From an uncultured Blautia sp. (GTDB lineage Bacteria; Bacillota; Clostridia; Lachnospirales; Lachnospiraceae): a DNA stretch of 27,284 bases. The notes below the pieces were generated by a model, which was not told the DNA's origin, made no database searches, and saw nothing but the letters and a program-made list of their open reading frames with translations. Of the stretch, positions 1 through 7,913 are shown piece by piece (the first letter of the stretch is position 1; the number at the start of each line of letters is the position of its first letter). Location of the stretch: the NCBI GenBank assembly GCA_900542045.1, contig UQMI01000047.1, positions 1 to 27,284 of the forward strand. Reading direction: 5' to 3'. The position numbers and the translations under genes are program-made.

Positions 1-6
1 TTCTAT

Positions 7-33
7 TGAGCCTGTTTTTTCGGCTCAGTTTTT
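7..33 (+). terminator. Intrinsic terminator for a gene left of the window
   Basis: A 6-bp stem (TGAGCC at 7-12 with GGCTCA at 22-27) is followed by a run of T on the plus strand. It faces the end of the minus-strand ABC gene at 92, so it probably ends a convergent plus-strand gene that lies outside the window. Confidence 0.6.
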
Positions 34-91
34 CATAGATTACTTGACACTACCTCCATCTTCTCTTTCTTTGATTTCAAAACAGGGGATC

Positions 92-1732
92 TCAGCTCAT
101 TCTCCCGTTTTCCACCGAATAGACCCGATCTGCGATCCCCATGGTGGATTTCCGGTGAGACACCAGCACCACTGTCTTTTCTTTCCGTTCTTCATGCAGG
201 GATTTCAATATGACTCCTTCGTTCAGACTGTCCAGATTGGAAGTGGGCTCATCCAGCAGCAGGAAAGGCGCGTCATGCAGAAATGCTCTGGCCATCCCCA
301 GACGCTGCCGCTCACCGCCGGACAGGGTGTCTCCCAGCTCTCCCACAGGAGTATCATAACCTTCCGGCAGGCTCATGATAAACTCATGGACCGATGCCTT
401 TTTGCAGGCTGTCATGATATCTTCATCGGACGCGTCCAGTCTGGCAATCCGCAGATTATTCCGGATACTGTCGTGAAACAGATGGGTTTCCTGGGTTACA
501 TAGCTCTCCATATTCCGAAGATTACGGGTATTGATCTCATCCACATCTCTGCCGGATATGGCAACGGTTCCCTCCTGCACCTGCCAGAACCGCATGAACA
601 GCTTGAGCAGGGTGGATTTCCCGCTGCCGGAGCGTCCCACGATACCGACCACCTGCTGTCCGGGAACCGGCACAGACAGATCATCCAGGATTCTTTCCTC
701 TCCATAGGAAAAAGTAACATGCTGCGCCTCTGCTCCGTGAAAACCGATCTCCTCTTTTCCGGTGATTTCTTCCACCACAGGACTTTCATCCAGGATATCC
801 AGTACCCGGCTGCCTGCGGCAAACGTATTCTGCAAAGAAGATCCCAGAGATGCCAGAGCCACACAGGGGCCAAAAGAACTCATCAGCCCGAGGGTACAGA
901 GCAGGGTTCCGGAAAAATCACACAGACGGGCAGACAGAAACAGCATGGCAAGGTCAAAAAGCAGGATTACCGTATTGGTAACTGCCTGATTGCGCCCGCT
1001 CCTGCGTTTCATGCGTTCTTCCTCTTTAGCCAGCGCATCGCTTCTTCTGTTCATCTCTTCCATGCGCTTTTCGCCGCAGCCATACTGCTGGATCTCCGAA
1101 AGTCCCCGGAGGGAATCCAATACAAACCCGGCCAGCTCCCCGGATCCGGTGCGGAAACGTATCCCGTCATCCCCGGAAAATCTGGAAGTGAACAGAGGGA
1201 TCACCACCCCCACAACAACGTAAGCCGCTGCCGCCAGAACTCCAAGCCCCCAGTGAAAAGAACCGATAAAGGCTGTCATCACAACGCAGAACAACAGCGC
1301 AATGCAAATGGGGGAAATAGTATGGGCATAGAAAACTTCCAACAGTTCAATGTCCGAAGTGATAATGTTGATAAGATTCCCTTTGTCCTTTCCTTCCAGT
1401 TTGGCCGGACAGAGCTTCCGCAGCGCGCCGAAGACTTTATCCCGGATCAGGGCCAGCAGCTTAAAGGCGATAAAATGGTTGCAGGCCTGTTCCCCGTAGC
1501 GGAGAAACCCGCGGGCCAGTGCCAGGGTCAGCACTGCTGCAAATAAAACTCCCAGGCTCACCGTCCCTTCCGGATGAAGGATCTGCAGCACTGCAGCGCC
1601 GCCCAACACCGTAATAAATGTGGCACAGAGGTGACCGGCCAGCCCCAGGGCAACCGCCAGAATCATATAACCGGTCAGCGGTCTTACCAGACCGATCAGC
1701 CTTGTCATTACCTGAAAACCACTCCGTTTCAT
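92..1732 (-). CDS. CydC-like ABC transporter, fused permease and ATPase
   Basis: A 546-residue half-transporter of the inner membrane. The N-terminal 310 residues are hydrophobic with about six membrane segments. The ATPase domain follows: Walker A GRSGSGKST at 366-374, Q-loop Q414, signature LSGGE at 470-474, Walker B LLLDEP at 491-496 and H-loop H526. Its ATG overlaps the stop of the upstream gene (ATGA at 1729-1732), so the two are translationally coupled and probably form a heterodimer. A GGAGG ribosome site lies 9 nt before the ATG. The style (short linker, CydC-type permease) resembles the CydDC thiol exporter, but no cytochrome bd genes are visible. The substrate is therefore unknown. 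A peptide, heme or siderophore role is possible. Confidence 0.85.
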   Translation of the reverse strand: MKRSGFQVMTRLIGLVRPLTGYMILAVALGLAGHLCATFITVLGGAAVLQILHPEGTVSLGVLFAAVLTLALARGFLRYGEQACNHFIAFKLLALIRDKVFGALRKLCPAKLEGKDKGNLINIITSDIELLEVFYAHTISPICIALLFCVVMTAFIGSFHWGLGVLAAAAYVVVGVVIPLFTSRFSGDDGIRFRTGSGELAGFVLDSLRGLSEIQQYGCGEKRMEEMNRRSDALAKEEERMKRRSGRNQAVTNTVILLFDLAMLFLSARLCDFSGTLLCTLGLMSSFGPCVALASLGSSLQNTFAAGSRVLDILDESPVVEEITGKEEIGFHGAEAQHVTFSYGEERILDDLSVPVPGQQVVGIVGRSGSGKSTLLKLFMRFWQVQEGTVAISGRDVDEINTRNLRNMESYVTQETHLFHDSIRNNLRIARLDASDEDIMTACKKASVHEFIMSLPEGYDTPVGELGDTLSGGERQRLGMARAFLHDAPFLLLDEPTSNLDSLNEGVILKSLHEERKEKTVVLVSHRKSTMGIADRVYSVENGRMS

Positions 1733-3621
1733 TCTGCGGTACCTCCTTTCCCGTAATTTTCCAGTTCCTGCTGGGCCGTCCAGAGGCGGCTGTAGGTTCC
1801 ATCCTGCTCCAGCAGCTCTCTGTGCTTACCCTTTTCCGCAATACTGCCCTTGTCCAGCACATAAATCTGATCTGCCGCCGTCACATTAGCCAGCCGGTGC
1901 GAGATCAGGATCACAGTTTTTCTTCCGGCCAGTTCCAGAATCTGCGCCATAATATCATTTTCACTCTCCACATCAATATTGGAAGTGGCCTCATCAAAAA
2001 TATAAACCGGACTGTCATGCAGCAGGGCTCTTGCCAGAGCCAGACGCTGACACTGGCCGCCGGACAGATTGGAGGCCTTTTCACAAAGCAGCGTGTCCAG
2101 CCCGTTTTCACTGCGCAGAAAATCTGCCAGATTCACCTGTTCCAGCACCTGCCACATCCGCGCCTCTTCTGCCTCAGTATCAGGATATCCCTCCCGGGCA
2201 TACGCATCTTGGCCGGACTTCTCCGAAAAAGCCAACGCCTTCATACCGGAACCGGCCATGCGCAGATTCTCCCGCACAGTTCCCTTGAAAAGATAACTCT
2301 GGTGACTGACATAAGTAAAATTCTCCATCAGGCTTTCCTCGGAAATTTCCGGAAGGGGGATCCCTCCCACAGTCAGCTCACCCGCATACCCCTGATTTCG
2401 TCCCATCAGGATAGAAGCGATCGTAGATTTCCCGCAGCCGCTCTCTCCCACAATGGCTGTAAAGCTTCCCTTTGGAAAATCCATATCCACTCCGTGAAGA
2501 ATCTCCCGGTCATTTCTCTCCCTCCGAGGAATCCTCTGCTCCTCTCCATGCTCTGTCTCTGAGCCCTCATCCTGTCCATTCTGCGGTATTTCAGCATTTC
2601 CATAGGAAAAGCGCAGTCCCCGCATCCGTATGGAGCAGTCCTTTGACACTTTTTCCTGCCTTTCTTCTGTCTCCGGCAGATCCAGCAGCCGGAAAATCTT
2701 GTCGCTGGCCGCCATGCCATTCATGGCAATATGGAAATAAGAACCCAGCATACGCATGGGCAGAAAAAAATCCGCCGCCAGCAGAATGATCAGCAGACAC
2801 CCGGCCAGATCCACATGACCTGCCCGGAACTGGGTCACTGCCAGTATCACACCCAGGCCCGCACCTCCATAAGCGATCAGATCCATTACCGTAATGGAGT
2901 TCAGCTGCATGGTCAGGACCTTCATGGTGATCTTCCGGAAATGCTCCGACTGTTCATTCATTTCCTGATGCTTGAACCCGTCAGACTGATAAATTTTCGT
3001 TGTCGTCAGCCCCTGGAGATTCTCCAGAAAAGTATCTCCCAGAGCCGTATACTGTCCCCAGTATTTTGCCAGCAGTTTCTTCGCCCAGTGCTGGACTGCC
3101 GCAATGGTCACCGGGATCAGCGGTACACAGATCAGCAGCACCACTGCAGAAGGCACGTTCACAAAACACAGTACTGCAAACAGCGTCAGCGGCGCCAGCA
3201 TCGCATAAAAAAGCTGGGGCAGGTACGCACCAAAATAGGTCTCCAGCTGGTCCACTCCCTCCACTGCCATCTGCACCACTTCACTGGTCTGTATCCGTTC
3301 TTTGTAAGAAGCCCCCAGCCGGAGCAACTTGCGAAAGATCATTTCCCGGAGAGTTTTCTTGACTGCCCTGGAACTGAGATAGCTCATCCGGCTGGAGAGA
3401 ACGGAACAGACAAACCGGACAGCGACTGCCAGCACGGTAAAACCGGCGGCGGCTCCCACAGCCGCTCTGTCTGCCGTCCCATCATACAACTTCTGCAGGA
3501 AAACGGCGATCGTACTCATCATCAGGATATTTGCCGCCAGCGAGAGCCACTGTACGCATACATTTCCTGCAATATATTTTCCGCTTTCGCTGACGGTATG
3601 GATCAGTCTGCTTCGTATCAT
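1729..3621 (-). CDS. CydD-like ABC transporter, fused permease and ATPase
   Basis: A 630-residue half-transporter, first gene of a two-gene operon. The permease half carries CydD-like stretches: YLPQLFYAMLAPL, PLIPVTIAAV, GDTFLENLQGL, and FFLPMRMLGSYFHIAMNGM near residues 288-306. The ATPase half has Walker A GESGCGKST, signature LSGGQCQRLALARALL and Walker B VYIFDEATSNID, with H-loop SHRLANVT near the end. Two low-complexity acidic inserts make the ATPase longer than usual: one just after the A-loop FSYGN (rich in E, Q and R) and one between the Q-loop and signature (roughly residues 455-485). The start ATG has GAGG 7 nt upstream and a well-formed promoter at 3643-3671. The transported molecule cannot be read from the sequence. 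Confidence 0.85.
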   Translation of the reverse strand: MIRSRLIHTVSESGKYIAGNVCVQWLSLAANILMMSTIAVFLQKLYDGTADRAAVGAAAGFTVLAVAVRFVCSVLSSRMSYLSSRAVKKTLREMIFRKLLRLGASYKERIQTSEVVQMAVEGVDQLETYFGAYLPQLFYAMLAPLTLFAVLCFVNVPSAVVLLICVPLIPVTIAAVQHWAKKLLAKYWGQYTALGDTFLENLQGLTTTKIYQSDGFKHQEMNEQSEHFRKITMKVLTMQLNSITVMDLIAYGGAGLGVILAVTQFRAGHVDLAGCLLIILLAADFFLPMRMLGSYFHIAMNGMAASDKIFRLLDLPETEERQEKVSKDCSIRMRGLRFSYGNAEIPQNGQDEGSETEHGEEQRIPRRERNDREILHGVDMDFPKGSFTAIVGESGCGKSTIASILMGRNQGYAGELTVGGIPLPEISEESLMENFTYVSHQSYLFKGTVRENLRMAGSGMKALAFSEKSGQDAYAREGYPDTEAEEARMWQVLEQVNLADFLRSENGLDTLLCEKASNLSGGQCQRLALARALLHDSPVYIFDEATSNIDVESENDIMAQILELAGRKTVILISHRLANVTAADQIYVLDKGSIAEKGKHRELLEQDGTYSRLWTAQQELENYGKGGTAE

Positions 3622-3642
3622 CTTCTTTCCTCACTCATTTCT

Positions 3643-3671
3643 GTTATAGCAGTTAGTATATTCTAACTCAA
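3643..3671 (-). promoter_or_regulatory. Promoter of the CydDC-like operon
   Basis: On the minus strand TTGAGT (3666-3671), a 17-nt spacer and TATAAC (3643-3648) form a sigma-A-type promoter. It sits 22 nt before the ATG of the CydD-like gene. The spacer is almost filled by the dyad at 3652-3667, so a repressor bound there would exclude polymerase. Confidence 0.6.
3652..3667. promoter_or_regulatory. Operator-like dyad GTTAG-N6-CTAAC, copy 1
   Basis: Perfect 5-bp arms around six bases, placed between the -35 and -10 of the ABC operon promoter. A second copy lies at 3707-3722 with centres 55 bp apart. GTTAG...CTAAC resembles the core of DtxR/IdeR-type metal boxes, but the regulator is not identified here. 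Confidence 0.5.
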
Positions 3672-3706
3672 ATTCAAAAGAAAAAAACGTTCTGCAACGT
3701 CTTTTG

Positions 3707-3722
3707 GTTAGATTCATCTAAC
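3707..3722. promoter_or_regulatory. Operator-like dyad GTTAG-N6-CTAAC, copy 2
   Basis: The arms extend to six bases (GTTAGA/TCTAAC) around TTCA. It lies upstream of the -35 of the ABC operon promoter and is the partner of the site at 3652-3667. The rest of the gene-free stretch 3723-3897 shows nothing I can assign. Confidence 0.45.
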
Positions 3723-3897
3723 TTCAAGAAGTATATCAATACTTCTGTCAAATGTCAATTCTTCCTTTTCCTGTATATGTGATTTCCACACAGCAGCCGC
3801 CATCTGAGAACCGGACACCGCAAACTATGCAGGGCCGTTCCCGGTGATATTTCCTGCATCTGCCATTGTCTCTTTCCTTCCTCTGCTTTCCAGAATC

Positions 3898-3946
3898 ACA
3901 AAAAGGTCATTGAAAATTCCCGTTTTCCAGAATTTCCAATGACCTT
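3898..3946 (-). terminator. Intrinsic terminator after the class D-like gene
   Basis: A 10-bp stem (3903-3912 with 3937-3946) is extended by an AT-rich inner pairing. It is followed on the minus strand by TTTTTG. It lies just after the stop of the lipoprotein gene (3957). Confidence 0.8.
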
Positions 3947-3956
3947 ACATACAAAA

Positions 3957-4940
3957 CTACGAAACGCAATAATCTGACACCAGTTTCATTGCTATTTCCT
4001 TTGCCAGTGTGCTGGACACATCCATACCATCTGTTCTTCCAAGACGCACGCAAAAATATATGTTTCCAGCTGTACTCTCCGCAAATCCCGTGAACCATGC
4101 ATCCACAACAATTCCATCAGCTTTTCCCATTCCCGTTTTTCCATATATGGAAATGTCCCCACTGCTCTGCTCCGGCACCAGCATCACCTGCTTTAATTCA
4201 TTCTGTGTTTCTTCTGAATACTCAGAATCGCTTCCAAAGATACGTTCCATTACCTCGACCTGCTCTTTTGGGGAAATCTTCAAAGAGGATTCTATCCAGA
4301 AGCCGGTTAAGGCCCTGTTGTCATTGTTTGTATTTAATCTTCCCTCCCAGTCAGAAATATCGCAATTTCCATATTGAAGCTTATCCAATTCCTCTTGCAT
4401 CATTTCCGGTCCGATATCATCTATGACCTGTCTGTAATACCATACACAGGAAGTCCAGAACGCTTCCCTGAAATCAATATCTCTGTTCCAGTCTTCATTC
4501 CAGAATACTTCACCGCTCCATGTCCGGGTAGAATCCTCCGGTTCAATGATCCCATTCTCCAGTGCGGTCAGGGAGGAAATAATCTTAAATGTGGAGCACG
4601 GAGAACTCCTGGTCATGGCAAGATCACGATTATAGATGGTATATTGTCTGTCGGAAGCATCATATATGACCGCTGTTCCATTCAGCCCGTTGAAAGCATC
4701 TGACCAGTCTTCCTCTATGATTTCCGGTTCCGTTTCCTCACTTTCTGCAGAACTTTCCACATCTGCTTCTGTGGAATGACTGGCTGATTCCATTTCCGGC
4801 ACCGGCGTCTTTTCTGCCTCTGCTTCTTCATTTTGATCTTCTATGGAAATCTTTTCTTCTGTGCCATGATCACCTGTACAGCCTGTCAGCATAAATGCAC
4901 AGAGAATTACACCGCATAGCCCTTTTAAATAATTTTTCAT
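3957..4940 (-). CDS. Lipoprotein with class D beta-lactamase-type serine hydrolase domain
   Basis: A 327-residue secreted protein. A signal peptide ends in the lipobox LTGC (Cys21). An acidic Glu/Ser-rich linker (about 25-78) leads to the catalytic domain. All class D motifs are present in order and spacing: STFK (116-119, nucleophile Ser116 and Lys119), SCV (164-166), YGN (190-192), FWIES with Trp215 matching the OXA active-site Trp, and KTG (268-270) followed by AWFTGF. It could be a cell-surface beta-lactamase of the CDD-1 type, or a BlaR1-like or penicillin-binding domain without hydrolysis. No blaI/blaR pair is nearby. It is a single gene with its own promoter and terminator. The start has AAAGGG upstream. 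Confidence 0.85.
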   Translation of the reverse strand: MKNYLKGLCGVILCAFMLTGCTGDHGTEEKISIEDQNEEAEAEKTPVPEMESASHSTEADVESSAESEETEPEIIEEDWSDAFNGLNGTAVIYDASDRQYTIYNRDLAMTRSSPCSTFKIISSLTALENGIIEPEDSTRTWSGEVFWNEDWNRDIDFREAFWTSCVWYYRQVIDDIGPEMMQEELDKLQYGNCDISDWEGRLNTNNDNRALTGFWIESSLKISPKEQVEVMERIFGSDSEYSEETQNELKQVMLVPEQSSGDISIYGKTGMGKADGIVVDAWFTGFAESTAGNIYFCVRLGRTDGMDVSSTLAKEIAMKLVSDYCVS

Positions 4941-5032
4941 AACTGCGTTCCCTTTGTTCTAATCCTTTCTTTTTTTATTGGATTTTGGCACTATCCTGTG
5001 CCGGATTCGGGTGTCAAAAGATACCACAGTAC

Positions 5033-5063
5033 ATTATAAACTTTTGTGCTGCACAAAGGTCAA
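5033..5063 (-). promoter_or_regulatory. Promoter of the class D-like gene with operator in the spacer
   Basis: TTGACC (5058-5063) and a perfect TATAAT (5033-5038) read on the minus strand, 19 bp apart. The spacer holds TTTGTGC-T-GCACAAA (5043-5057), a perfect 7-bp dyad, which suggests a repressor or activator site. The 19-bp spacing is long and would suit a DNA-twisting activator. A weaker alternative is TTGACA near 5012-5017. Confidence 0.5.
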
Positions 5064-5107
5064 TAGGAGAAAGAGAACTACCTGCCATACTCTCGATCCC
5101 GTTTTGT

Positions 5108-5142
5108 GAAAAACACAGCGCCACCCGCAAAAACGGGTGGCG
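5108..5142 (-). terminator. Intrinsic terminator of the RloB operon
   Basis: A strong 9-bp GC-rich stem (5119-5127 with 5134-5142) is followed on the minus strand by CTGTGTTTTT. It lies 42 bp past the rloB stop. Confidence 0.85.
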
Positions 5143-5183
5143 ACGACTATTGTAACCCTTTGTAAATTTTAATATTCTAAATT

Positions 5184-5861
5184 CTAATATCCCTCAATAT
5201 CTTTCATCTTTTTTAACTGTTCAAGAAATATAATTGCTTCATTCACTGTTGAAAATGTCTTGCAGTTCGTATGTAGCCAACGATTTCTTTCATCTGTGTC
5301 TTCCAATCCTGGAAGACCGTCTGGAAGGAGATTATGTAGCGTTTTTTGCGCATTTTTTACCGCTGTCGGATATTTCTCTGCAATACGGGCTGTCGTTTCA
5401 TAATCGCCTTTTTCATATGCTGGTTCTCTAGCTACAACCTCTGCAAGCATTCTTTCTTTGTCTGCTACCGTCAACACAGGCGGAGCAAACATTTTAAAAT
5501 GCAGCATCAACCAATATTCAATACATCCGGTTGTCATAAGCAGGCGGACACGGATACTCGGATTTTTTCGTAATTTTCGCAGACGTTTTATAATTTTTAT
5601 CCGCTGATCCCATTTTCCGATGTCCTTTGTTTCCACATCAAAAAAGAACCAGATTTCATCGGTCACTTCCGCGCTGTTGCGGAATTTGGGATCCTTCTTA
5701 AACCGGACGTCTGCTTCTTCAAATATCCCTGTCGCAGAAGGTCTTTTTATTACTGCGACATCCGCAAATTTATTTCTCAGATAATCCGTATAAGCCTGCT
5801 CGCTTTCTCCTTCACAAAATACGTAAATAAGAGGCTTTGAAGGTTTTGTTTTTCGTGCCAT
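5184..5861 (-). CDS. rloB: RloB family protein, TOPRIM-like nuclease partner of the ATPase
   Basis: A 225-residue protein. The start is the ATG that overlaps the upstream stop (TGATG), with GGAGGTG upstream. The N-terminus has the RloB/TOPRIM-like acidic motif CEGESE (16-21), followed by FFFDVET (72-78), which would form the second acidic metal site. RloB proteins occur beside AAA15-type ATPases, as in RloAB and the AbiL abortive-infection system of lactococci. They are thought to be the nuclease arm. Coupling to the ATPase gene and a shared terminator show they act together. A phage-defence role is an inference from family and context. It could also act on host RNA or DNA under stress. Confidence 0.85.
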   Translation of the reverse strand: MARKTKPSKPLIYVFCEGESEQAYTDYLRNKFADVAVIKRPSATGIFEEADVRFKKDPKFRNSAEVTDEIWFFFDVETKDIGKWDQRIKIIKRLRKLRKNPSIRVRLLMTTGCIEYWLMLHFKMFAPPVLTVADKERMLAEVVAREPAYEKGDYETTARIAEKYPTAVKNAQKTLHNLLPDGLPGLEDTDERNRWLHTNCKTFSTVNEAIIFLEQLKKMKDIEGY

Positions 5862-7159
5862 CAAAGCACCTCCTCTATCTCCACATTCGGGGTTGCGCCA
5901 TACTTTCCAAGCAGATACCCTTTACGAATGTTCTCTGTCGTTCTGGTAGAAAACTCGCGGATACCATATAGTTCAGAAGCTCCGTCTTCCTGCTTCTTAT
6001 CAGCAAAATACAACTGATCCTTCCGCAGAAGTTCCATATTCAGCAGTTCTGTATTATGCGTTGTAAATACAATCTGAGCACCATTCGGATTCGTTCGTTT
6101 GCTCTGAAATTTTGCCACCACATATTCTACCAGCATCGGGTGAAGTTCTTTTTCAATCTCATCAACCAGCAGGATGCCGCCTCCTGCAAGGGCCGACTCG
6201 ATCGCTGGCGCTATGGACATCAACTTTCTGGTTCCATCTGATTCATCCGCAAGTGTCAGGGAGTAAACACCAGAGCTTCCGTCACGATTTAAGCCAAGAT
6301 GTAAAGAGGTTGCCGTAACTTCACCCATATTAAGACGAACTTCTGAATTATTCGATGTTTCTGCTAACACATGCAGAAACTGCCTGAGGGCCGTCTGGAT
6401 TCCTTCAGGAAGATTTTCCGGCAAAGGGATTTCTTCATCGACTTCTTTTCTTTTAATCTCAAATTTCATATCTTCAATTCCAAGATCTGCCGCTTTGGCA
6501 TAGTCTGAAATTGCTTTCAGCATATTACTGTCACTGGAATACTCCAACAACTGACCTGGGATATCGGAATAATCACGGGAAAAATATATTTTTTCTCTAA
6601 ACCAACGCATTGCACTGGTGCATGCAGAATCATTCATCGTACATGCAACGGAAAAATACAGCTGGTTCTCAGCAACCGCCTCACTGATCAGCCTACGTTT
6701 TGCCTTATCTTCCGTAAAGGAGTATTTCTGTCCTTCCCTGGAAAAAACCAATGCTTTCTGTCCCTTAGGCGCATAATGAAGCGATTCCGAGAATATTTTT
6801 TCTCTGGTGGCAGAAAAAGCATACCAATACTTTATTCCATCCAAAGTATATATAAACGAAAACTCTGACGGCTCTTTCACAGAATAATCATTCAAAGCAA
6901 ATGGTATTACCGGAACCGCAGCCTTTTCGTGCTGCGTCTTCTGTGCATTCTTTATAAACTGGACTGCTAACCAAAACGCACGGATTACGTTACTTTTGCC
7001 GCCGCCGTTCTTTCCATAGATAGCCACACCCGGAAGCAATTTCAAGCTATTGTATGCAATCAAGCACCCTTTGAAAGTCCCTACCCCGGCAGCTTCCATG
7101 GATAGGATCGCTTCATCACGAAATGACCTGTAGTTCTTAAACCGGAATTCAATAAGCAT
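5861..7159 (-). CDS. AAA15/OLD-like ATPase (RloA/AbiLi type)
   Basis: A 432-residue SMC/ABC-type ATPase. I start at ATG 7159 (MLIEFRFKNYRSFRD), which has GGAGG 7 nt upstream and matches the usual N-terminus of the family. A longer frame to 7219 has no comparable ribosome site. Walker A GKNGGGKSN is at 49-57, Walker B ILLVDE at 329-334, and the sensor stretch TTHN at 366-369. It overlaps rloB by one base. In this family the ATPase is the sensor or clamp and RloB the effector. The pair sits right next to an integrated mobile element, as defence genes often do. Membership in AbiL is likely but not proven here. Confidence 0.88.
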   Translation of the reverse strand: MLIEFRFKNYRSFRDEAILSMEAAGVGTFKGCLIAYNSLKLLPGVAIYGKNGGGKSNVIRAFWLAVQFIKNAQKTQHEKAAVPVIPFALNDYSVKEPSEFSFIYTLDGIKYWYAFSATREKIFSESLHYAPKGQKALVFSREGQKYSFTEDKAKRRLISEAVAENQLYFSVACTMNDSACTSAMRWFREKIYFSRDYSDIPGQLLEYSSDSNMLKAISDYAKAADLGIEDMKFEIKRKEVDEEIPLPENLPEGIQTALRQFLHVLAETSNNSEVRLNMGEVTATSLHLGLNRDGSSGVYSLTLADESDGTRKLMSIAPAIESALAGGGILLVDEIEKELHPMLVEYVVAKFQSKRTNPNGAQIVFTTHNTELLNMELLRKDQLYFADKKQEDGASELYGIREFSTRTTENIRKGYLLGKYGATPNVEIEEVL

Positions 7160-7470
7160 ACGAACACCTCCACTTATAGTATACCCATCTGCACAAGGAA
7201 ATTCAATAAAATAAATCAAAAAATTTGATTTTTTCTCTTTTATTTACTGGATTATGCGGTTTGGCACATAAAAATGACCTTTTAAAAGTCACTTTGTATT
7301 CTCCAACTGCCCAACAACATTTTTCAGAAATAGCATGATTCGATTAAGTATCGCCTTCGAGCTCTTTCTTTTTACCGGAAATCTATATATTCCTCAATAT
7401 CCTATATGAAACTAAAATATAAAGTTAATAGCAGATATGCACGTATGCCTCTCTTCCCCTGTCCGAATCA
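7160..7470. other. Gene-free stretch upstream of the ATPase gene
   Basis: AT-rich and without a convincing gene on either strand. It must hold the promoter of the ATPase/RloB operon. A small dyad, TGAC-N9-GTCA, lies near 7275-7291. No clear -35/-10 pair was found. Confidence 0.4.
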
Positions 7471-7511
7471 AAAAAACCCTTGAAAACCCCGTTTTGCGGG
7501 ATTTCCAAGGG
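7471..7511 (-). terminator. Strong intrinsic terminator
   Basis: A stem (CCCTTG at 7477-7482 with CAAGGG at 7506-7511, extended by an inner CCCG/CGGG pairing) is followed on the minus strand by seven T. It has no protein gene directly upstream on that strand. It therefore either ends the structured RNA proposed at 7471-7800 or the integrase transcript. Confidence 0.85.
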
Positions 7512-7800
7512 CTTCAGGCACCTTTTAGGTTATGAGATTATATTCCCATGCAACTGTTGCTAACTTCCCCACCGCCTTTCAGGCTCGGTTCGCTAAGCAA
7601 CGCTGCATAGTTTCCAACTACAGTTCATCTGCGTCCTTCGGACTTGATTCCCTTAGTTTCCAGCCATCTGTTTTGCAACTTTTCGGATTACATCCCAGCC
7701 TGAAATGCAACTTTCCCTCTCATAAGCTATGTATTTTCCTTTATTTTTCAAGGTCTTTGCCAAAATCTGTTCCTGCCTCTCTCCGGCTTTCCCCCAAATT
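7471..7800 (-). ncRNA. Candidate structured noncoding RNA next to the ICE end
   Basis: The minus strand from about 7700 down to the terminator folds into a series of short, tight hairpins: GGAT-GTA-ATCC, GTCC-GAA-GGAC, TAGTT-GGA-AACTA, GCCT-GAA-AGGC and GCAAC-A-GTTGC. It ends in an excellent terminator. Open frames here lack starts or ribosome sites. The pattern is typical of a stable RNA of 200 to 300 nt. A raiA-motif RNA is one known Firmicutes class of similar size that should be tested, but I cannot confirm it. The 5' end is uncertain. It may belong to the host flank or to the ICE end. Confidence 0.4.
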
Positions 7801-7906
7801 CCACTTTTGGGGGGATTAAAACTCCCATTTTGATGACTATTCCACTTCTCTGCCCTTAATTGGGGGAATCCGGTTTAGGATTTGGGGGAAGAATCATCCC
7901 CCAAAA
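7788..7906. repeat. Cluster of TTGGGGGA motifs, likely integrase arm sites
   Basis: Five copies of a TTGGGGGAA-like motif lie within 120 bp. They sit at about 7788-7798 (reverse), 7805-7816 (forward), 7860-7868 (forward), 7882-7890 (forward) and 7898-7906 (reverse). The last two form an inverted pair just after the integrase stop. Tn916 integrase binds short arm-type repeats inside each end, so these are good candidates. The last pair could also act as a hairpin ending int transcription. Confidence 0.5.
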
Positions 7907-7913
7907 ATCCAGA

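Noticed and set aside
44..1546. Long plus-strand open frame (500 codons)
   Set aside because: Antisense to the CydC-like gene, which has all ABC motifs. Its own product has no recognisable domain.
5102..5142. Possible CRISPR-like repeat
   Set aside because: A single hairpin with T run after rloB. There is no repeat array anywhere in the window.
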